Numbered from the stretch's first letter, positions 40,435-53,998 are shown. The stretch: 64,000 nucleotides of DNA from Ascidia mentula (GCA_947561715.1 OX387203.1:18104001-18168000), one strand, 5' to 3'. The notes: a model not told the origin generated them from the sequence alone. Program-made: numbers and translations.

Positions 40435-42524
40435 TTGTTTTTTCTGCTTTTTTTCAACTGCCATCTAGTATTTGTGTGCAAAATTTCAAGTCGCTTGATA
40501 TAAAAATGTTCAAATCACAGGCGGACAACTCTCAAAATTACTTAATTACGCCCAAACGTAGCCATCATAGTTTCAAACATGCGTTTTTGTTCGCGAATAA
40601 AAAACGAAAAAACATAGGCCAATTTGGTTTTTACTGCTCGTTTTCAACTGCCATCTAGTATTTGTGTGCAAAATTTCAAGTCGCTTGATATACAAATGTT
40701 CAAATCAAAGGCGGACAACTCTCAAAATTACTTAATTACGCCCAACCGTAGCCATCATAGTTTCAAACATGCGTTTTCGTTCGCGAATAAAAAACTAAAA
40801 AACATAGGCCAATTTGGTTTTTACTGCTCGTTTTCAACTGCCATCTAGTATTTGTGTGCAAAATTTCAAGTCGCTTGATATACAAATGTTCAAATCAAAG
40901 GCGGACAACTCTCAAAATTACTTAATTACGCCCAACCGTAGCCATCATAGTTTCAAACATGCGTTTTCGTTCGCGAATAAAAAACTAAAAAACATAGGCC
41001 AATTTGGTTTTTACTGCTCGTTTTCAACTGCCATCTAGTATTTGTGTGCAAAATTTCAAGTCACTTGATATAAAAATGTTCAAATCAAAGGCGGACAACT
41101 CTCAAAATTACTTAATTACGCCCAACCGTAGCCATCATAGTTTCAAACATGCGTTTTTGTTCGCGAATAAAAAACTAAAAAACATAGGCCAATTTGGTTT
41201 TTACTGCTCGTTTTCAACTGCCATCTAGTATTTGTGTGCAAAATTTCAAGTCACTTGATATAAAAATGTTCAAATCAAAGGCGGACAACTCTCAAAATTA
41301 CTTAATTACGCCCAACCGTAGCCATCATAGTTTCAAACATGCGTTTTCGTTCGCGAATAAAAAACTAAAAAACATAGGCCAATTTGGTTTTTACTGCTCG
41401 TTTTCAACTGCCATCTAGTATTTGTGTGCAAAATTTCAAGTCACTTGATATAAAAATGTTCAAATCAAAGGCGGACAACTCTCAAAATTACTTAATTACG
41501 CCCAACCGTAGCCATCATAGTTTCAAACATGCGTTTTCGTTCGCGAATAAAAAACTAAAAAACATAGGCCAATTTGGTTTTTACTGCTCGTTTTCAACTG
41601 CCATCTAGTATTTGTGTGCAAAATTTCAAGTCACTTGATATAAAAATGTTCAAATCAAAGGCGGACAACTCTCAAAATTACTTAATTACGCCCAACCGTA
41701 GCCATCATAGTTTCAAACATGCGTTTTTGTTCGCGAATAAAAAACTAAAAAACATAGGCCAATTTGGTTTTTACTGCTCGTTTTCAACTGCCATCTAGTA
41801 TTTGTGTGCAAAATTTCAAGTCACTTGATATAAAAATGTTCAAATCAAAGGCGGACAACTCTCAAAATTACTTAATTACGCCCAACCGTAGCCATCATAG
41901 TTTCAAACATGCGTTTTCGTTCGCGAATAAAAAACTAAAAAACATAGGCCAATTTGGTTTTTACTGCTCGTTTTCAACTGCCATCTAGTATTTGTGTGCA
42001 AAATTCCAAGTCACTTGATATACAAATGTTCAAATCAAAGGCGGACAACTCTCAAAATTACTTAATTACGCCCAACCGTAGCCATCATAGTTTCAAACAT
42101 GCGTTTTCGTTCGCGAATAAAAAACTAAAAAACATAGGCCAATTTGGTTTTTACTGCTCGTTTTCAACTGCCATCTAGTATTTGTGTGCAAAATTTCAAG
42201 TCACTTGATATAAAAATGTTCAAATCAAAGGCGGACAACTCTCAAAATTACTTAATTACGCCCAACCGTAGCCATCATAGTTTCAAACATGCGTTTTTGT
42301 TCGCGAATAAAAAACTAAAAAACATAGGCCAATTTGGTTTTTACTGCTCGTTTTCAACTGCCATCTAGTATTTGTGTGCAAAATTTCAAGTCACTTGATA
42401 TAAAAATGTTCAAATCAAAGGCGGACAACTCTCAAAATTACTTAATTACGCCCAACCGTAGCCATCATAGTTTCAAACATGCGTTTTCGTTCGCGAATAA
42501 AAAACTAAAAAACATAGGCCAATT
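40435..42524 (+). repeat. Eleven-monomer unit, copy 2 (2,090 bp)
   Basis: Second copy of the preceding unit. It begins inside a chimeric monomer (40276-40465) whose left half is the GTCACTT domain type and whose right half is the AATTTTGTTTTTTCTG type. Its last three monomers diverge from copy 1 (AAATTCCAAG and TACAAATG near 42000). Confidence 0.8.
41226..41415 (+). repeat. Reference monomer, haplotype B
   Basis: A clean example of haplotype B. Relative to A it has C123, T141, A146, G152, A157, T167, C174, C180 A181 and C186 C187, giving AACTAAAAAACATAGGCCAA and the end CGTTTTCAACTGCCATC. These bases are linked, so A and B are old haplotypes and not random noise. Many monomers are A/B recombinants, for example with C152 and A157 but T141 (the ACTAAAAGACATACGCCAA form common at 11-26 kb). 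This copy also carries the GTCACTT (A28) variant of the 39-46 kb domain. Confidence 0.88.
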
Positions 42525-45500
42525 TGGTTTTTACTGCTCGTTTTCAACTGCCATCTAGTATTTGTGTGCAAAATTTCAAGTCACTTGATATACAAATGTT
42601 CAAATCAAAGGCGGACAACTCTCAAAATTACTTAATTACGCCCAACCGTAGCCATCATAGTTTCAAACATGCGTTTTCGTTCGCGAATAAAAAACTAAAA
42701 AACATAGGCCAATTTGGTTTTTACTGCTCGTTTTCAACTGCCATCTAGTATTTGTGTGCAAAATTTCAAGTCACTTGATATAAAAATGTTCAAATCAAAG
42801 GCGGACAACTCTCAAAATTACTTAATTACGCCCAACCGTAGCCATCATAGTTTCAAACATGCGTTTTCGTTCGCGAATAAAAAACTAAAAAACATAGGCC
42901 AATTTGGTTTTTACTGCTCGTTTTCAACTGCCATCTAGTATTTGTGTGCAAAATTTCAAGTCACTTGATATACAAATGTTCAAATCAAAGGCGGACAACT
43001 CTCAAAATTACTTAATTACGCCCAACCGTAGCCATCATAGTTTCAAACATGCGTTTTCGTTCGCGAATAAAAAACTAAAAAACATAGGCCAATTTGGTTT
43101 TTACTGCTCGTTTTCAACTGCCATCTAGTATTTGTGTGCAAAATTTCAAGTCACTTGATATAAAAATGTTCAAATCAAAGGCGGACAACTCTCAAAATTA
43201 CTTAATTACGCCCAACCGTAGCCATCATAGTTTCAAACATGCGTTTTTGTTCGCGAATAAAAAACTAAAAAACATAGGCCAATTTGGTTTTTACTGCTCG
43301 TTTTCAACTGCCATCTAGTATTTGTGTGCAAAATTTCAAGTCACTTGATATAAAAATGTTCAAATCAAAGGCGGACAACTCTCAAAATTACTTAAATACG
43401 CCCAACCGTAGCCATCATAGTTTCAAACATGCGTTTTCGTTCGCGAATAAAAAACTAAAAAACATAGGCCAATTTGGTTTTTACTGCTCGTTTTCAACTG
43501 CCATCTAGTATTTGTGTGCAAAATTTCAAGTCACTTGATATAAAAATGTTCAAATCAAAGGCGGACAACTCTCAAAATTACTTAATTACGCCCAACCGTA
43601 GCCATCATAGTTTCAAACATGCGTTTTCGTTCGCGAATAAAAAACTAAAAAACATAGGCCAATTTGGTTTTTACTGCTCGTTTTCAACTGCCATCTAGTA
43701 TTTGTGTGCAAAATTTCAAGTCACTTGATATAAAAATGTTCAAATCAAAGGCGGACAACTCTCAAAATTACTTAATTACGCCCAACCATAGCCATCAAAG
43801 TTTCAAACATGCGTTTTTGTTCGCGAATAAAAAACTAAAAAACATAGGCCAATTTGGTTTTTACTGCTCGTTTTCAACTGCCATCTAGTATTTGTGTGCA
43901 AAATTTCAAGTCACTTGATATAAAAATGTTCAAATCAAAGGCGGACAACTCTCAAAATTACTTAATTACGCCCAACCGTAGCCATCATAGTTTCAAACAT
44001 GCGTTTTCGTTCGCGAATAAAAAACTAAAAAACATAGGCCAATTTGGTTTTTACTGCTCGTTTTCAACTGCCATCTAGTATTTGTGTGCAAAATTTCAAG
44101 TCACTTGATATAAAAATGTTCAAATCAAAGGCGGACAACTCTCAAAATTACTTAATTACGCCCAACCGTAGCCATCATAGTTTCAAACATGCGTTTTCGT
44201 TCGCGAATAAAAAACTAAAAAACATAGGCCAATTTGGTTTTTACTGCTCGTTTTCAACTGCCATCTAGTATTTGTGTGCAAAATTTCAAGTCACTTGATA
44301 TAAAAATGTTCAAATCAAAGGCGGACAACTCTCAAAATTACTTAATTACGCCCAACCGTAGCCATCATAGTTTCAAACATGCGTTTTCGTTCGCGAATAA
44401 AAAACTAAAAAACATAGGCCAATTTGGTTTTTACTGCTCGTTTTCAACTGCCATCTAGTATTTGTGTGCAAAATTTCAAGTCACTTGATATAAAAATGTT
44501 CAAATCAAAGGCGGACAACTCTCAAAATTACTTAATTACGCCCAACCGTAGCCATCATAGTTTCAAACATGCGTTTTTGTTCGCGAATAAAAAACTAAAA
44601 AACATAGGCCAATTTGGTTTTTACTGCTCGTTTTCAACTGCCATCTAGTATTTGTGTGCAAAATTTCAAGTCACTTGATATAAAAATGTTCAAATCAAAG
44701 GCGGACAACTCTCAAAATTACTTAATTACGCCCAACCGTAGCCATCATAGTTTCAAACATGCGTTTTCGTTCGCGAATAAAAAACTAAAAAACATAGGCC
44801 AATTTGGTTTTTACTGCTCGTTTTCAACTGCCATCTAGTATTTGTGTGCAAAATTTCAAGTCACTTGATATACAAATGTTCAAATCAAAGGCGGACAACT
44901 CTCAAAATTACTTAATTACGCCCAACCGTAGCCATCATAGTTTCAAACATGCGTTTTCGTTCGCGAATAAAAAACTAAAAAACATAGGCCAATTTGGTTT
45001 TTACTGCTCGTTTTCAACTGCCATCTAGTATTTGTGTGCAAAATTTCAAGTCACTTGATATAAAAATGTTCAAATCAAAGGCGGACAACTCTCAAAATTA
45101 CTTAATTACGCCCAACCGTAGCCATCATAGTTTCAAACATGCGTTTTTGTTCGCGAATAAAAAACTAAAAAACATAGGCCAATTTGGTTTTTACTGCTCG
45201 TTTTCAACTGCCATCTAGTATTTGTGTGCAAAATTTCAAGTCACTTGATATAAAAATGTTCAAATCAAAGGCGGACAACTCTCAAAATTACTTAATTACG
45301 CCCAACCGTAGCCATCATAGTTTCAAACATGCGTTTTCGTTCGCGAATAAAAAACTAAAAAACATAGGCCAATTTGGTTTTTACTGCTCGTTTTCAACTG
45401 CCATCTAGTATTTGTGTGCAAAATTTCAAGTCACTTGATATAAAAATGTTCAAATCAAAGGCGGACAACTCTCAAAATTACTTAATTACGCCCAACCGTA

Positions 45501-45975
45501 GCCATCATAGTTTCAAACATGCGTTTTCGTTCGCGAATAAAAAACTAAAAAACATAGGCCAATTTGGTTTTTACTGCTCGTTTTCAACTGCCATCTAGTA
45601 TTTGTGTGCAAAATTTCAAGTCACTTGATATAAAAATGTTCAAATCAAAGGCGGACAACTCTCAAAATTACTTAATTACGCCCAACCGTAGCCATCATAG
45701 TTTCAAACATGCGTTTTTGTTCGCGAATAAAAAACTAAAAAACATAGGCCAATTTGGTTTTTACTGCTCGTTTTCAACTGCCATCTAGTATTTGTGTGCA
45801 AAATTTCAAGTCACTTGATATAAAAATGTTCAAATCAAAGGCGGACAACTCTCAAAATTACTTAATTACGCCCAACCGTAGCCATCATAGTTTCAAACAT
45901 GCGTTTTCGTTCGCGAATAAAAAACTAAAAAACATAGGCCAATTTGGTTTTTACTGCTAGTTTTCAACTGCCATC

Positions 45976-48259
45976 TAGTATTTGTGTGCAAAATTTCAAG
46001 TCACTTGATATAAAAATGTTCAAATCAAAGGCGGACAACTCTCAAAATTACTTAATTACGCCCAAACGTAGCCATCATAGTTTCAAACATGCGTTTTTGT
46101 TCGCGAATAAAAAACGAAAAAAACATAGGCCAATTTGGTTTTCACTGCTCGTTTTCAACTGCCATCTAGTATTTGTGTGCAAAATTTCAAGTCGCTTGAT
46201 ATACAAATGTTCAAATCAAAGGCGGACAACTCTCAAAATTACTTAATTACGCCCAACCGTAGCCATCATAGTTTCAAACATGCGTTTTCGTTCGCGAATA
46301 AAAAACTAAAAAACATAGGCCAATTTGGTTTTTACTGCTCGTTTTCAACTGCCATCTAGTATTTGTGTGCAAAATTTCAAGTCGCTTGATACAAAAATGT
46401 TCAAATCAAAGGCGGACAACTTTCAAAATTACTTAATTACGCCCAACCGTAGCCATCATAGTTGCAAACATGCGTTTTTGTTCGCGAATAAAAAACTAAA
46501 GAACATAGGCCAATTTGGTTTTTTCTGCTTTTTTTCAACTGCCATCTAGTATTTGTGTGCAAAATTTCAAGTCACTTGATATAAAAATGTTCAAATCACA
46601 GGCGGAAAACTCTCAAAATTACTTAATTACGCCCAAACGTAGCCATCATAGTTTCAAACATGCGTTTTTGTTCGCGAATAAAAAACGAAAAAACATAGGC
46701 CAATTTGGTTTTCACTGCTCGTTTTCAACTGCCATCTAGTATTTGTGTGCAAAATTTCAAGTCGCTTGATATAAAAATGTTCAAATCAAAGGCGGACAAC
46801 TCTCAAAATTACTTAATTACGCCCAACCGTAGCCATCATAGTTTCAAACATGCGTTTTCGTTCGCGAATAAAAAACTAAAAAACATAGGCCAATTTGGTT
46901 TTTACTGCTCGTTTTCAACTGCCATCTAGTATTAGTGTGCAAAATTTCAAGTCGCTTGATATAAAAATGTTCAAATCAAAGGCGGACAACTCTCAAAATT
47001 ACTTAATTACGCCCAACCGTAGCCATCATAGTTTCAAACATGCGTTTTCGTTCGCGAATAAAAAACTAAAAAACATAGGCCAATTTGGTTTTTACTGCTC
47101 GTTTTCAACTGCCATCTAGTATTAGTGTGCAAAATTTCAAGTCGCTTGATATAAAAATGTTCAAATCAAAGGCGGACAACTCTCAAAATTACTTAATTAC
47201 GCCCAACCGTAGCCATCATAGTTTCAAACATGCGTTTTCGTTCGCGAATAAAAAACTAAAAAACATAGGCCAATTTGGTTTTTACTGCTCGTTTTCAACT
47301 GCCATCTAGTATTAGTGTGCAAAATTTCAAGTCGCTTGATATAAAAATGTTCAAATCAAAGGCGGACAACTCTCAAAATTACTTAATTCCGCCCAACCGT
47401 AGCCACCATAGTGTCAAACATGCGTTTTTGTTCGCGAATAAAAAACTAAAAAACATAGGCCAATTTGGTTTTCACTGCTTGTTTTGTACTGGTATCTAGT
47501 ATTTGTTTGCAAAATTTCAAGTCGCTTGATATAAAAATGTTCAAATCAAAGGCGGACAACTCTCAAAATTACTTAATATCCGCCCAACCATAGCCACCAT
47601 AGTTTCAAACATGCGTTTTCGTTCGCGAATAAAAAACTAAAAAACATAGGCCAGTTTGGTTTTCACTGCTTGTTTTGTACTGGTATCTAGTATTAGTGTG
47701 CAAAATTTCAAGTCGCTTGATACAAAAATGTTCAAATCAAAGGCGGACAACTCTCAAAATTACTTAATTACGCCCAACCGTAGCCATCATAGTTTCAAAC
47801 ATGCGTTTTTGTTCGCGAATAAAAAACTAAAAAACATAGGCCAATTTGGTTTTCACTGCTTGTTTTGTACTGGTATCTAGTATTTGTGTGCAAAATTTCA
47901 AGTCGCTTGATATAAAAATGTTCAAATCAAAGGCGGACAACTCTCAAAATTACTTAATATCCGCCCAACCATAGCCACCATAGTTTCAAACATGCGTTTT
48001 CGTTCGCGAATAAAAAACTAAAAAACATAGGCCAATTTGGTTTTTACTGCTTGTTTTCAACTTCCATCTAGTATTAGTGTGCAAAATTTCAAGTCGCTTG
48101 ATATAAAAATGTTCAAATCAAAGGCGGACAACTCTCAAAATTACTTAATATCCGCCCAACCATAGCCACCATAGTTTCAAACATGCGTTTTCGTTCGCGA
48201 ATAAAAAACGAAAAAACATAGGCCAATTTGGTTTTTACTGCTCGTTTTCAACTGCCATC
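45976..48259 (+). repeat. Partial copy of the 30-32 kb region
   Basis: CAAACGTAGCC, GTTGCAAAC, TTTTTTCTGCTTTTTTTC and CACAGGCGG monomers, then B monomers, the TTCCGCCC, AGTGTC monomer (about 47389) and 191-bp monomers at 47577, 47958 and 48149. The order follows 29.97-31.2 kb, with two extra B monomers (46927-47306). GCGGAAAAC near 46604 is private. Confidence 0.8.
46109..46116 (+). other. Independent 1-bp gain in the A run
   Basis: CGAAAAAACATAGG becomes CGAAAAAAACATAGG near 46110, a homopolymer length change seen once. It shifts the monomer phase by one base. Confidence 0.8.
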
Positions 48260-49591
48260 TAGTATTAGTGTGCAAAATTTCAAGTCGCTTGATATAAAAA
48301 TGTTCAAATCAAAGGCGGACAACTCTCAAAATTACTTAATTACGCCCAACCGTAGCCATCATAGTTTCAAACATGCGTTTTTGTTCGCGAATAAAAAACA
48401 AAAAGACATACGCCAGTTTGGTTTTCACTGCTTGTTTTGTACTGGTATCTAGTATTAGTGTGCAAAATTTCAAGTCGCTTGATACAAAAATGTTCAAATC
48501 AAAGACGGACAACTCTCAAAATTACTTAATTACGCCCAACCGTAGCCATCATAGTTGCAAACATGCGTTTTTGTTCGCAAATAAAAAACAAAAAGACATA
48601 CGCCAGTTTGGTTTTCACTGCTTGTTTTGTACTGGCATCTAGTATTTGTGTGCAAAATTTCAAGTCGCTTGATATAAAAATGTTCAAATCAAAGGCGGAC
48701 AACTCTCAAAATTACTTAATTACGCCCAACCGTAGCCATCATAGTTTCAAACATGCGTTTTTGTTCGCAAATAAAAAACAAAAAGACATACGCCAGTTTG
48801 GTTTTCACTTCTTGTTTTGTACTGGCATCTAGTATTTGTGTGCAAAATTTCAAGTCGCTTGATATAAAAATGTTCAAATCAAAGGCGGACAACTCTCAAA
48901 ATTACTTAATTACGCCCAACCGTAGCCATCATAGTTGCAAACATGCGTTTTTGTTCGCGAATAAAAAACTAAAAAACATAGGCCAATTTGGTTTTTTCTG
49001 CTTTTTTTCAACTGCCATCTAGTATTTGTGTGCAAAATTTCAAGTCGCTTGATACAAAAATGTTCAAATCAAAGGCGGACAACTCTCAAAATTACTTAAT
49101 TACGCCCAACCGTAGCCATCATAGTTTCAAACATGCGTTTTTGTTCGCGAATAAAAAACTAAAAAACATAGGCCAATTTGGTTTTCACTGCTTGTTTTGT
49201 ACTGGTATCTAGTATTTGTGTGCAAAATTTCAAGTCGCTTGATATAAAAATGTTCAAATCAAAGGCGGACAACTCTCAAAATTACTTAATATCCGCCCAA
49301 CCATAGCCACCATAGTTTCAAACATGCGTTTTCGTTCGCGAATAAAAAACTAAAAAACATAGGCCAATTTGGTTTTTACTGCTTGTTTTCAACTTCCATC
49401 TAGTATTAGTGTGCAAAATTTCAAGTCGCTTGATATAAAAATGTTCAAATCAAAGGCGGACAACTCTCAAAATTACTTAATATCCGCCCAACCATAGCCA
49501 CCATAGTTTCAAACATGCGTTTTCGTTCGCGAATAAAAAACGAAAAAACATAGGCCAATTTGGTTTTTACTGCTCGTTTTCAACTGCCATC
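48260..49591 (+). repeat. Expanding HOR unit U1 (7 monomers, 1,332 bp)
   Basis: Ends with two 191-bp monomers (TATCCGCCC at 49290 and 49481), the second followed by CGAAAAAACATAGG and a B end. Contents in order: A; AAAGACGGAC with GTTGCAAAC; A with GGCATC; TTCACTTCTTG A; GTTGCAAAC with TTTTTTCTGCTTTTTTTC. The next two units have the same start and the same two closing monomers but are longer. Confidence 0.88.
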
Positions 49592-51493
49592 TAGTATTAG
49601 TGTGCAAAATTTCAAGTCGCTTGATATAAAAATGTTCAAATCAAAGGCGGACAACTCTCAAAATTACTTAATTACGCCCAACCGTAGCCATCATAGTTTC
49701 AAACATGCGTTTTTGTTCGCGAATAAAAAACAAAAAGACATACGCCAGTTTGGTTTTCACTGCTTGTTTTGTACTGGTATCTAGTATTAGTGTGCAAAAT
49801 TTCAAGTCGCTTGATACAAAAATGTTCAAATCAAAGACGGACAACTCTCAAAATTACTTAATTACGCCCAACCGTAGCCATCATAGTTGCAAACATGCGT
49901 TTTTGTTCGCAAATAAAAAACAAAAAGACATACGCCAGTTTGGTTTTCACTGCTTGTTTTGTACTGGCATCTAGTATTTGTGTGCAAAATTTCAAGTCGC
50001 TTGATATAAAAATGTTCAAATCAAAGGCGGACAACTCTCAAAATTACTTAATTACGCCCAACCGTAGCCATCATAGTTTCAAACATGCGTTTTTGTTCGC
50101 AAATAAAAAACAAAAAGACATACGCCAGTTTGGTTTTCACTTCTTGTTTTGTACTGGCATCTAGTATTTGTGTGCAAAATTTCAAGTCGCTTGATATAAA
50201 AATGTTCAAATCAAAGGCGGACAACTCTCAAAATTACTTAATTACGCCCAACCGTAGCCATCATAGTTGCAAACATGCGTTTTTGTTCGCGAATAAAAAA
50301 CTAAAAAACATAGGCCAATTTGGTTTTTTCTGCTTTTTTTCAACTGCCATCTAGTATTTGTGTGCAAAATTTCAAGTCGCTTGATATAAAAATGTTCAAA
50401 TCAAAGGCGGACAACTCTCAAAATTACTTAATTACGCCCAACCGTAGCCATCATAGTTGCAAACATGCGTTTTTGTTCGCGAATAAAAAACTAAAAAACA
50501 TAGGCCAATTTGGTTTTTTCTGCTTTTTTTCAACTGCCATCTAGTATTTGTGTGCAAAATTTCAAGTCGCTTGATATAAAAATGTTCAAATCAAAGGCGG
50601 ACAACTCTCAAAATTACTTAATTACGCCCAACCGTAGCCATCATAGTTTCAAACATGCGTTTTTGTTCGCAAATAAAAAACAAAAAGACATACGCCAGTT
50701 TGGTTTTCACTGCTTGTTTTGTACTGGCATCTAGTATTTGTGTGCAAAATTTCAAGTCGCTTGATATAAAAATGTTCAAATCAAAGGCGGACAACTCTCA
50801 AAATTACTTAATTACGCCCAACCGTAGCCATCATAGTTGCAAACATGCGTTTTTGTTCGCGAATAAAAAACTAAAAAACATAGGCCAATTTGGTTTTTTC
50901 TGCTTTTTTTCAACTGCCATCTAGTATTTGTGTGCAAAATTTCAAGTCGCTTGATACAAAAATGTTCAAATCAAAGGCGGACAACTCTCAAAATTACTTA
51001 ATTACGCCCAACCGTAGCCATCATAGTTTCAAACATGCGTTTTTGTTCGCGAATAAAAAACTAAAAAACATAGGCCAATTTGGTTTTCACTGCTTGTTTT
51101 GTACTGGTATCTAGTATTTGTGTGCAAAATTTCAAGTCGCTTGATATAAAAATGTTCAAATCAAAGGCGGACAACTCTCAAAATTACTTAATATCCGCCC
51201 AACCATAGCCACCATAGTTTCAAACATGCGTTTTCGTTCGCGAATAAAAAACTAAAAAACATAGGCCAATTTGGTTTTTACTGCTTGTTTTCAACTTCCA
51301 TCTAGTATTAGTGTGCAAAATTTCAAGTCGCTTGATATAAAAATGTTCAAATCAAAGGCGGACAACTCTCAAAATTACTTAATATCCGCCCAACCATAGC
51401 CACCATAGTTTCAAACATGCGTTTTCGTTCGCGAATAAAAAACGAAAAAACATAGGCCAATTTGGTTTTTACTGCTCGTTTTCAACTGCCATC
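49592..51493 (+). repeat. Expanding HOR unit U2 (10 monomers, 1,902 bp)
   Basis: Identical in plan to U1 with three additional monomers in the middle: another GTTGCAAAC monomer, then a TTCGCA A-type with GGCATC, then a GTTGCAAAC monomer. It closes with 191-bp monomers at 51192 and 51383 and the AACTTCCATC variant, also seen near 48060, 49391 and 55094. Confidence 0.88.
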
Positions 51494-51909
51494 TAGTATT
51501 AGTGTGCAAAATTTCAAGTCGCTTGATATAAAAATGTTCAAATCAAAGGCGGACAACTCTCAAAATTACTTAATTACGCCCAACCGTAGCCATCATAGTT
51601 TCAAACATGCGTTTTTGTTCGCGAATAAAAAACAAAAAGACATACGCCAGTTTGGTTTTCACTGCTTGTTTTGTACTGGTATCTAGTATTAGTGTGCAAA
51701 ATTTCAAGTCGCTTGATACAAAAATGTTCAAATCAAAGACGGACAACTCTCAAAATTACTTAATTACGCCCAACCGTAGCCATCATAGTTGCAAACATGC
51801 GTTTTTGTTCGCAAATAAAAAACAAAAAGACATACGCCAGTTTGGTTTTCACTGCTTGTTTTGTACTGGCATCTAGTATTTGTGTGCAAAATTTCAAGTC
51901 GCTTGATAT

Positions 51910-53998
51910 AAAAATGTTCAAATCAAAGGCGGACAACTCTCAAAATTACTTAATTACGCCCAACCGTAGCCATCATAGTTTCAAACATGCGTTTTTGTTC
52001 GCAAATAAAAAACAAAAAGACATACGCCAGTTTGGTTTTCACTTCTTGTTTTGTACTGGCATCTAGTATTTGTGTGCAAAATTTCAAGTCGCTTGATATA
52101 AAAATGTTCAAATCAAAGGCGGACAACTCTCAAAATTACTTAATTACGCCCAACCGTAGCCATCATAGTTGCAAACATGCGTTTTTGTTCGCGAATAAAA
52201 AACTAAAAAACATAGGCCAATTTGGTTTTTTCTGCTTTTTTTCAACTGCCATCTAGTATTTGTGTGCAAAATTTCAAGTCGCTTGATATAAAAATGTTCA
52301 AATCAAAGGCGGACAACTCTCAAAATTACTTAATTACGCCCAACCGTAGCCATCATAGTTGCAAACATGCGTTTTTGTTCGCGAATAAAAAACTAAAAAA
52401 CATAGGCCAATTTGTTTTTTTCTGCTTTTTTTCAACTGCCATCTAGTATTTGTGTGCAAAATTTCAAGTCGCTTGATATAAAAATGTTCAAATCAAAGGC
52501 GGACAACTCTCAAAATTACTTAATTACGCCCAACCGTAGCCATCATAGTTTCAAACATGCGTTTTTGTTCGCAAATAAAAAACAAAAAACATACGCCAGT
52601 TTGGTTTTCACTGCTTGTTTTGTACTGGCATCTAGTATTTGTGTGCAAAATTTCAAGTCGCTTGATATAAAAATGTTCAAATCAAAGGCGGACAACTCTC
52701 AAAATTACTTAATTACGCCCAACCGTAGCCATCATAGTTGCAAACATGCGTTTTTGTTCGCGAATAAAAAACTAAAAAACATAGGCCAATTTGGTTTTTT
52801 CTGCTTTTTTTCAACTGCCATCTAGTATTTGTGTGCAAAATTTCAAGTCGCTTGATATAAAAATGTTCAAATCAAAGGCGGACAACTCTCAAAATTACTT
52901 AATTACGCCCAACCGTAGCCATCATAGTTGCAAACATGCGTTTTTGTTCGCGAATAAAAAACTAAAAAACATAGGCCAATTTGGTTTTTTCTGCTTTTTT
53001 TCAACTGCCATCTAGTATTTGTGTGCAAAATTTCAAGTCGCTTGATATAAAAATGTTCAAATCAAAGGCGGACAACTCTCAAAATTACTTAATTACGCCC
53101 AACCGTAGCCATCATAGTTTCAAACATGCGTTTTTGTTCGCAAATAAAAAACAAAAAGACATACGCCAGTTTGGTTTTCACTGCTTGTTTTGTACTGGCA
53201 TCTAGTATTTGTGTGCAAAATTTCAAGTCGCTTGATATAAAAATGTTCAAATCAAAGGCGGACAACTCTCAAAATTACTTAATTACGCCCAACCGTAGCC
53301 ATCATAGTTTCAAACATGTGTTTTTGTTCGCGAATAAAAAACTAAAAGACATACGCCAATTTGGTTTTTACTGCTCGTTTTCAACTGCCATCTAGTATTA
53401 GTGTGCAAAATTTCAAGTCGCTTGATATAAAAATGTTCAAATCAAAGGCGGACAACTCTCAAAATTACTTAATTACGCCCAACCGTAGCCATCATAGTTT
53501 CAAACATGCGTTTTTGTTCGCAAATAAAAAACAAAAAGACATACGCCAGTTTGGTTTTCACTGCTTGTTTTGTACTGGCATCTAGTATTTGTGTGCAAAA
53601 TTTCAAGTCGCTTGATATAAAAATGTTCAAATCAAAGGCGGACAACTCTCAAAATTACTTAATTACGCCCAACCGTAGCCATCATAGTTTCAAACATGTG
53701 TTTTTGTTCGCGAATAAAAAACTAAAAGACATACGCCAATTTGGTTTTCACTGCTCGTTTTCAACTGCCATCTAGTATTTGTGTGCAAAATTTCAAGTCG
53801 CTTGATACAAAAATGTTCAAATCAAAGGCGGACAACTTTCAAAATTACTTAATTACGCCCAACCGTAGCCATTATAGTTTCAAACATGCGTTTTTGTTCG
53901 CGAATAAAAAACAAAAAGACATACGCCAGTTTGGTTTTCACTGCTTGTTTTGTACTGGTATCTAGTATTTGTGTGCAAAATTTCAAGTCGCTTGATAC
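51910..53998 (+). repeat. Eleven-monomer core, copy 1 (2,089 bp)
   Basis: From a TTCACTTCTTG monomer to a CCATTATAG, CAACTTTC monomer and the A monomer after it. The same eleven monomers occur at 55711 and 57801. This copy differs by the 1-bp loss near 52583 and a TTTGTTTTTTTC near 52412. Edges are approximate. Confidence 0.83.
53045..53800 (+). repeat. 380-bp dimer pair inside the core
   Basis: A TTCGCA, GGCATC monomer followed by a GCATGTG, ACTAAAAGACATACG monomer occurs twice in a row (GCATGTG near 53317 and 53697). The two differ at GGTTTTTACT against GGTTTTCACT. The same pair is carried along in copies 2 and 3 of the core. Edges approximate. Confidence 0.7.

Larger units (their letters stand above)
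38946..45975 (+). repeat. Homogeneous GTCACTT domain, 37 monomers
   Basis: Nearly every monomer is B type with TTCAAGTCACTTGATAT (G28 to A); three between 40466 and 41035 keep GTCGCTT. Base 123 alternates T, C, C over long stretches (for example from 38946, 41036, 43126 and 45026), giving a 570-bp trimer with occasional extra C monomers. Some monomers have TACAAATG in place of TAAAAATG. This is the least variable stretch of the window. Confidence 0.88.

Noticed and set aside
45944-46246. 100-codon open frame
   Set aside because: A repeat frame lengthened by the 1-bp gain in the A run near 46110; the continuation is out-of-frame satellite.
52412-52825. 137-codon open frame
   Set aside because: Two repeat frames joined by the 1-bp loss near 52583.
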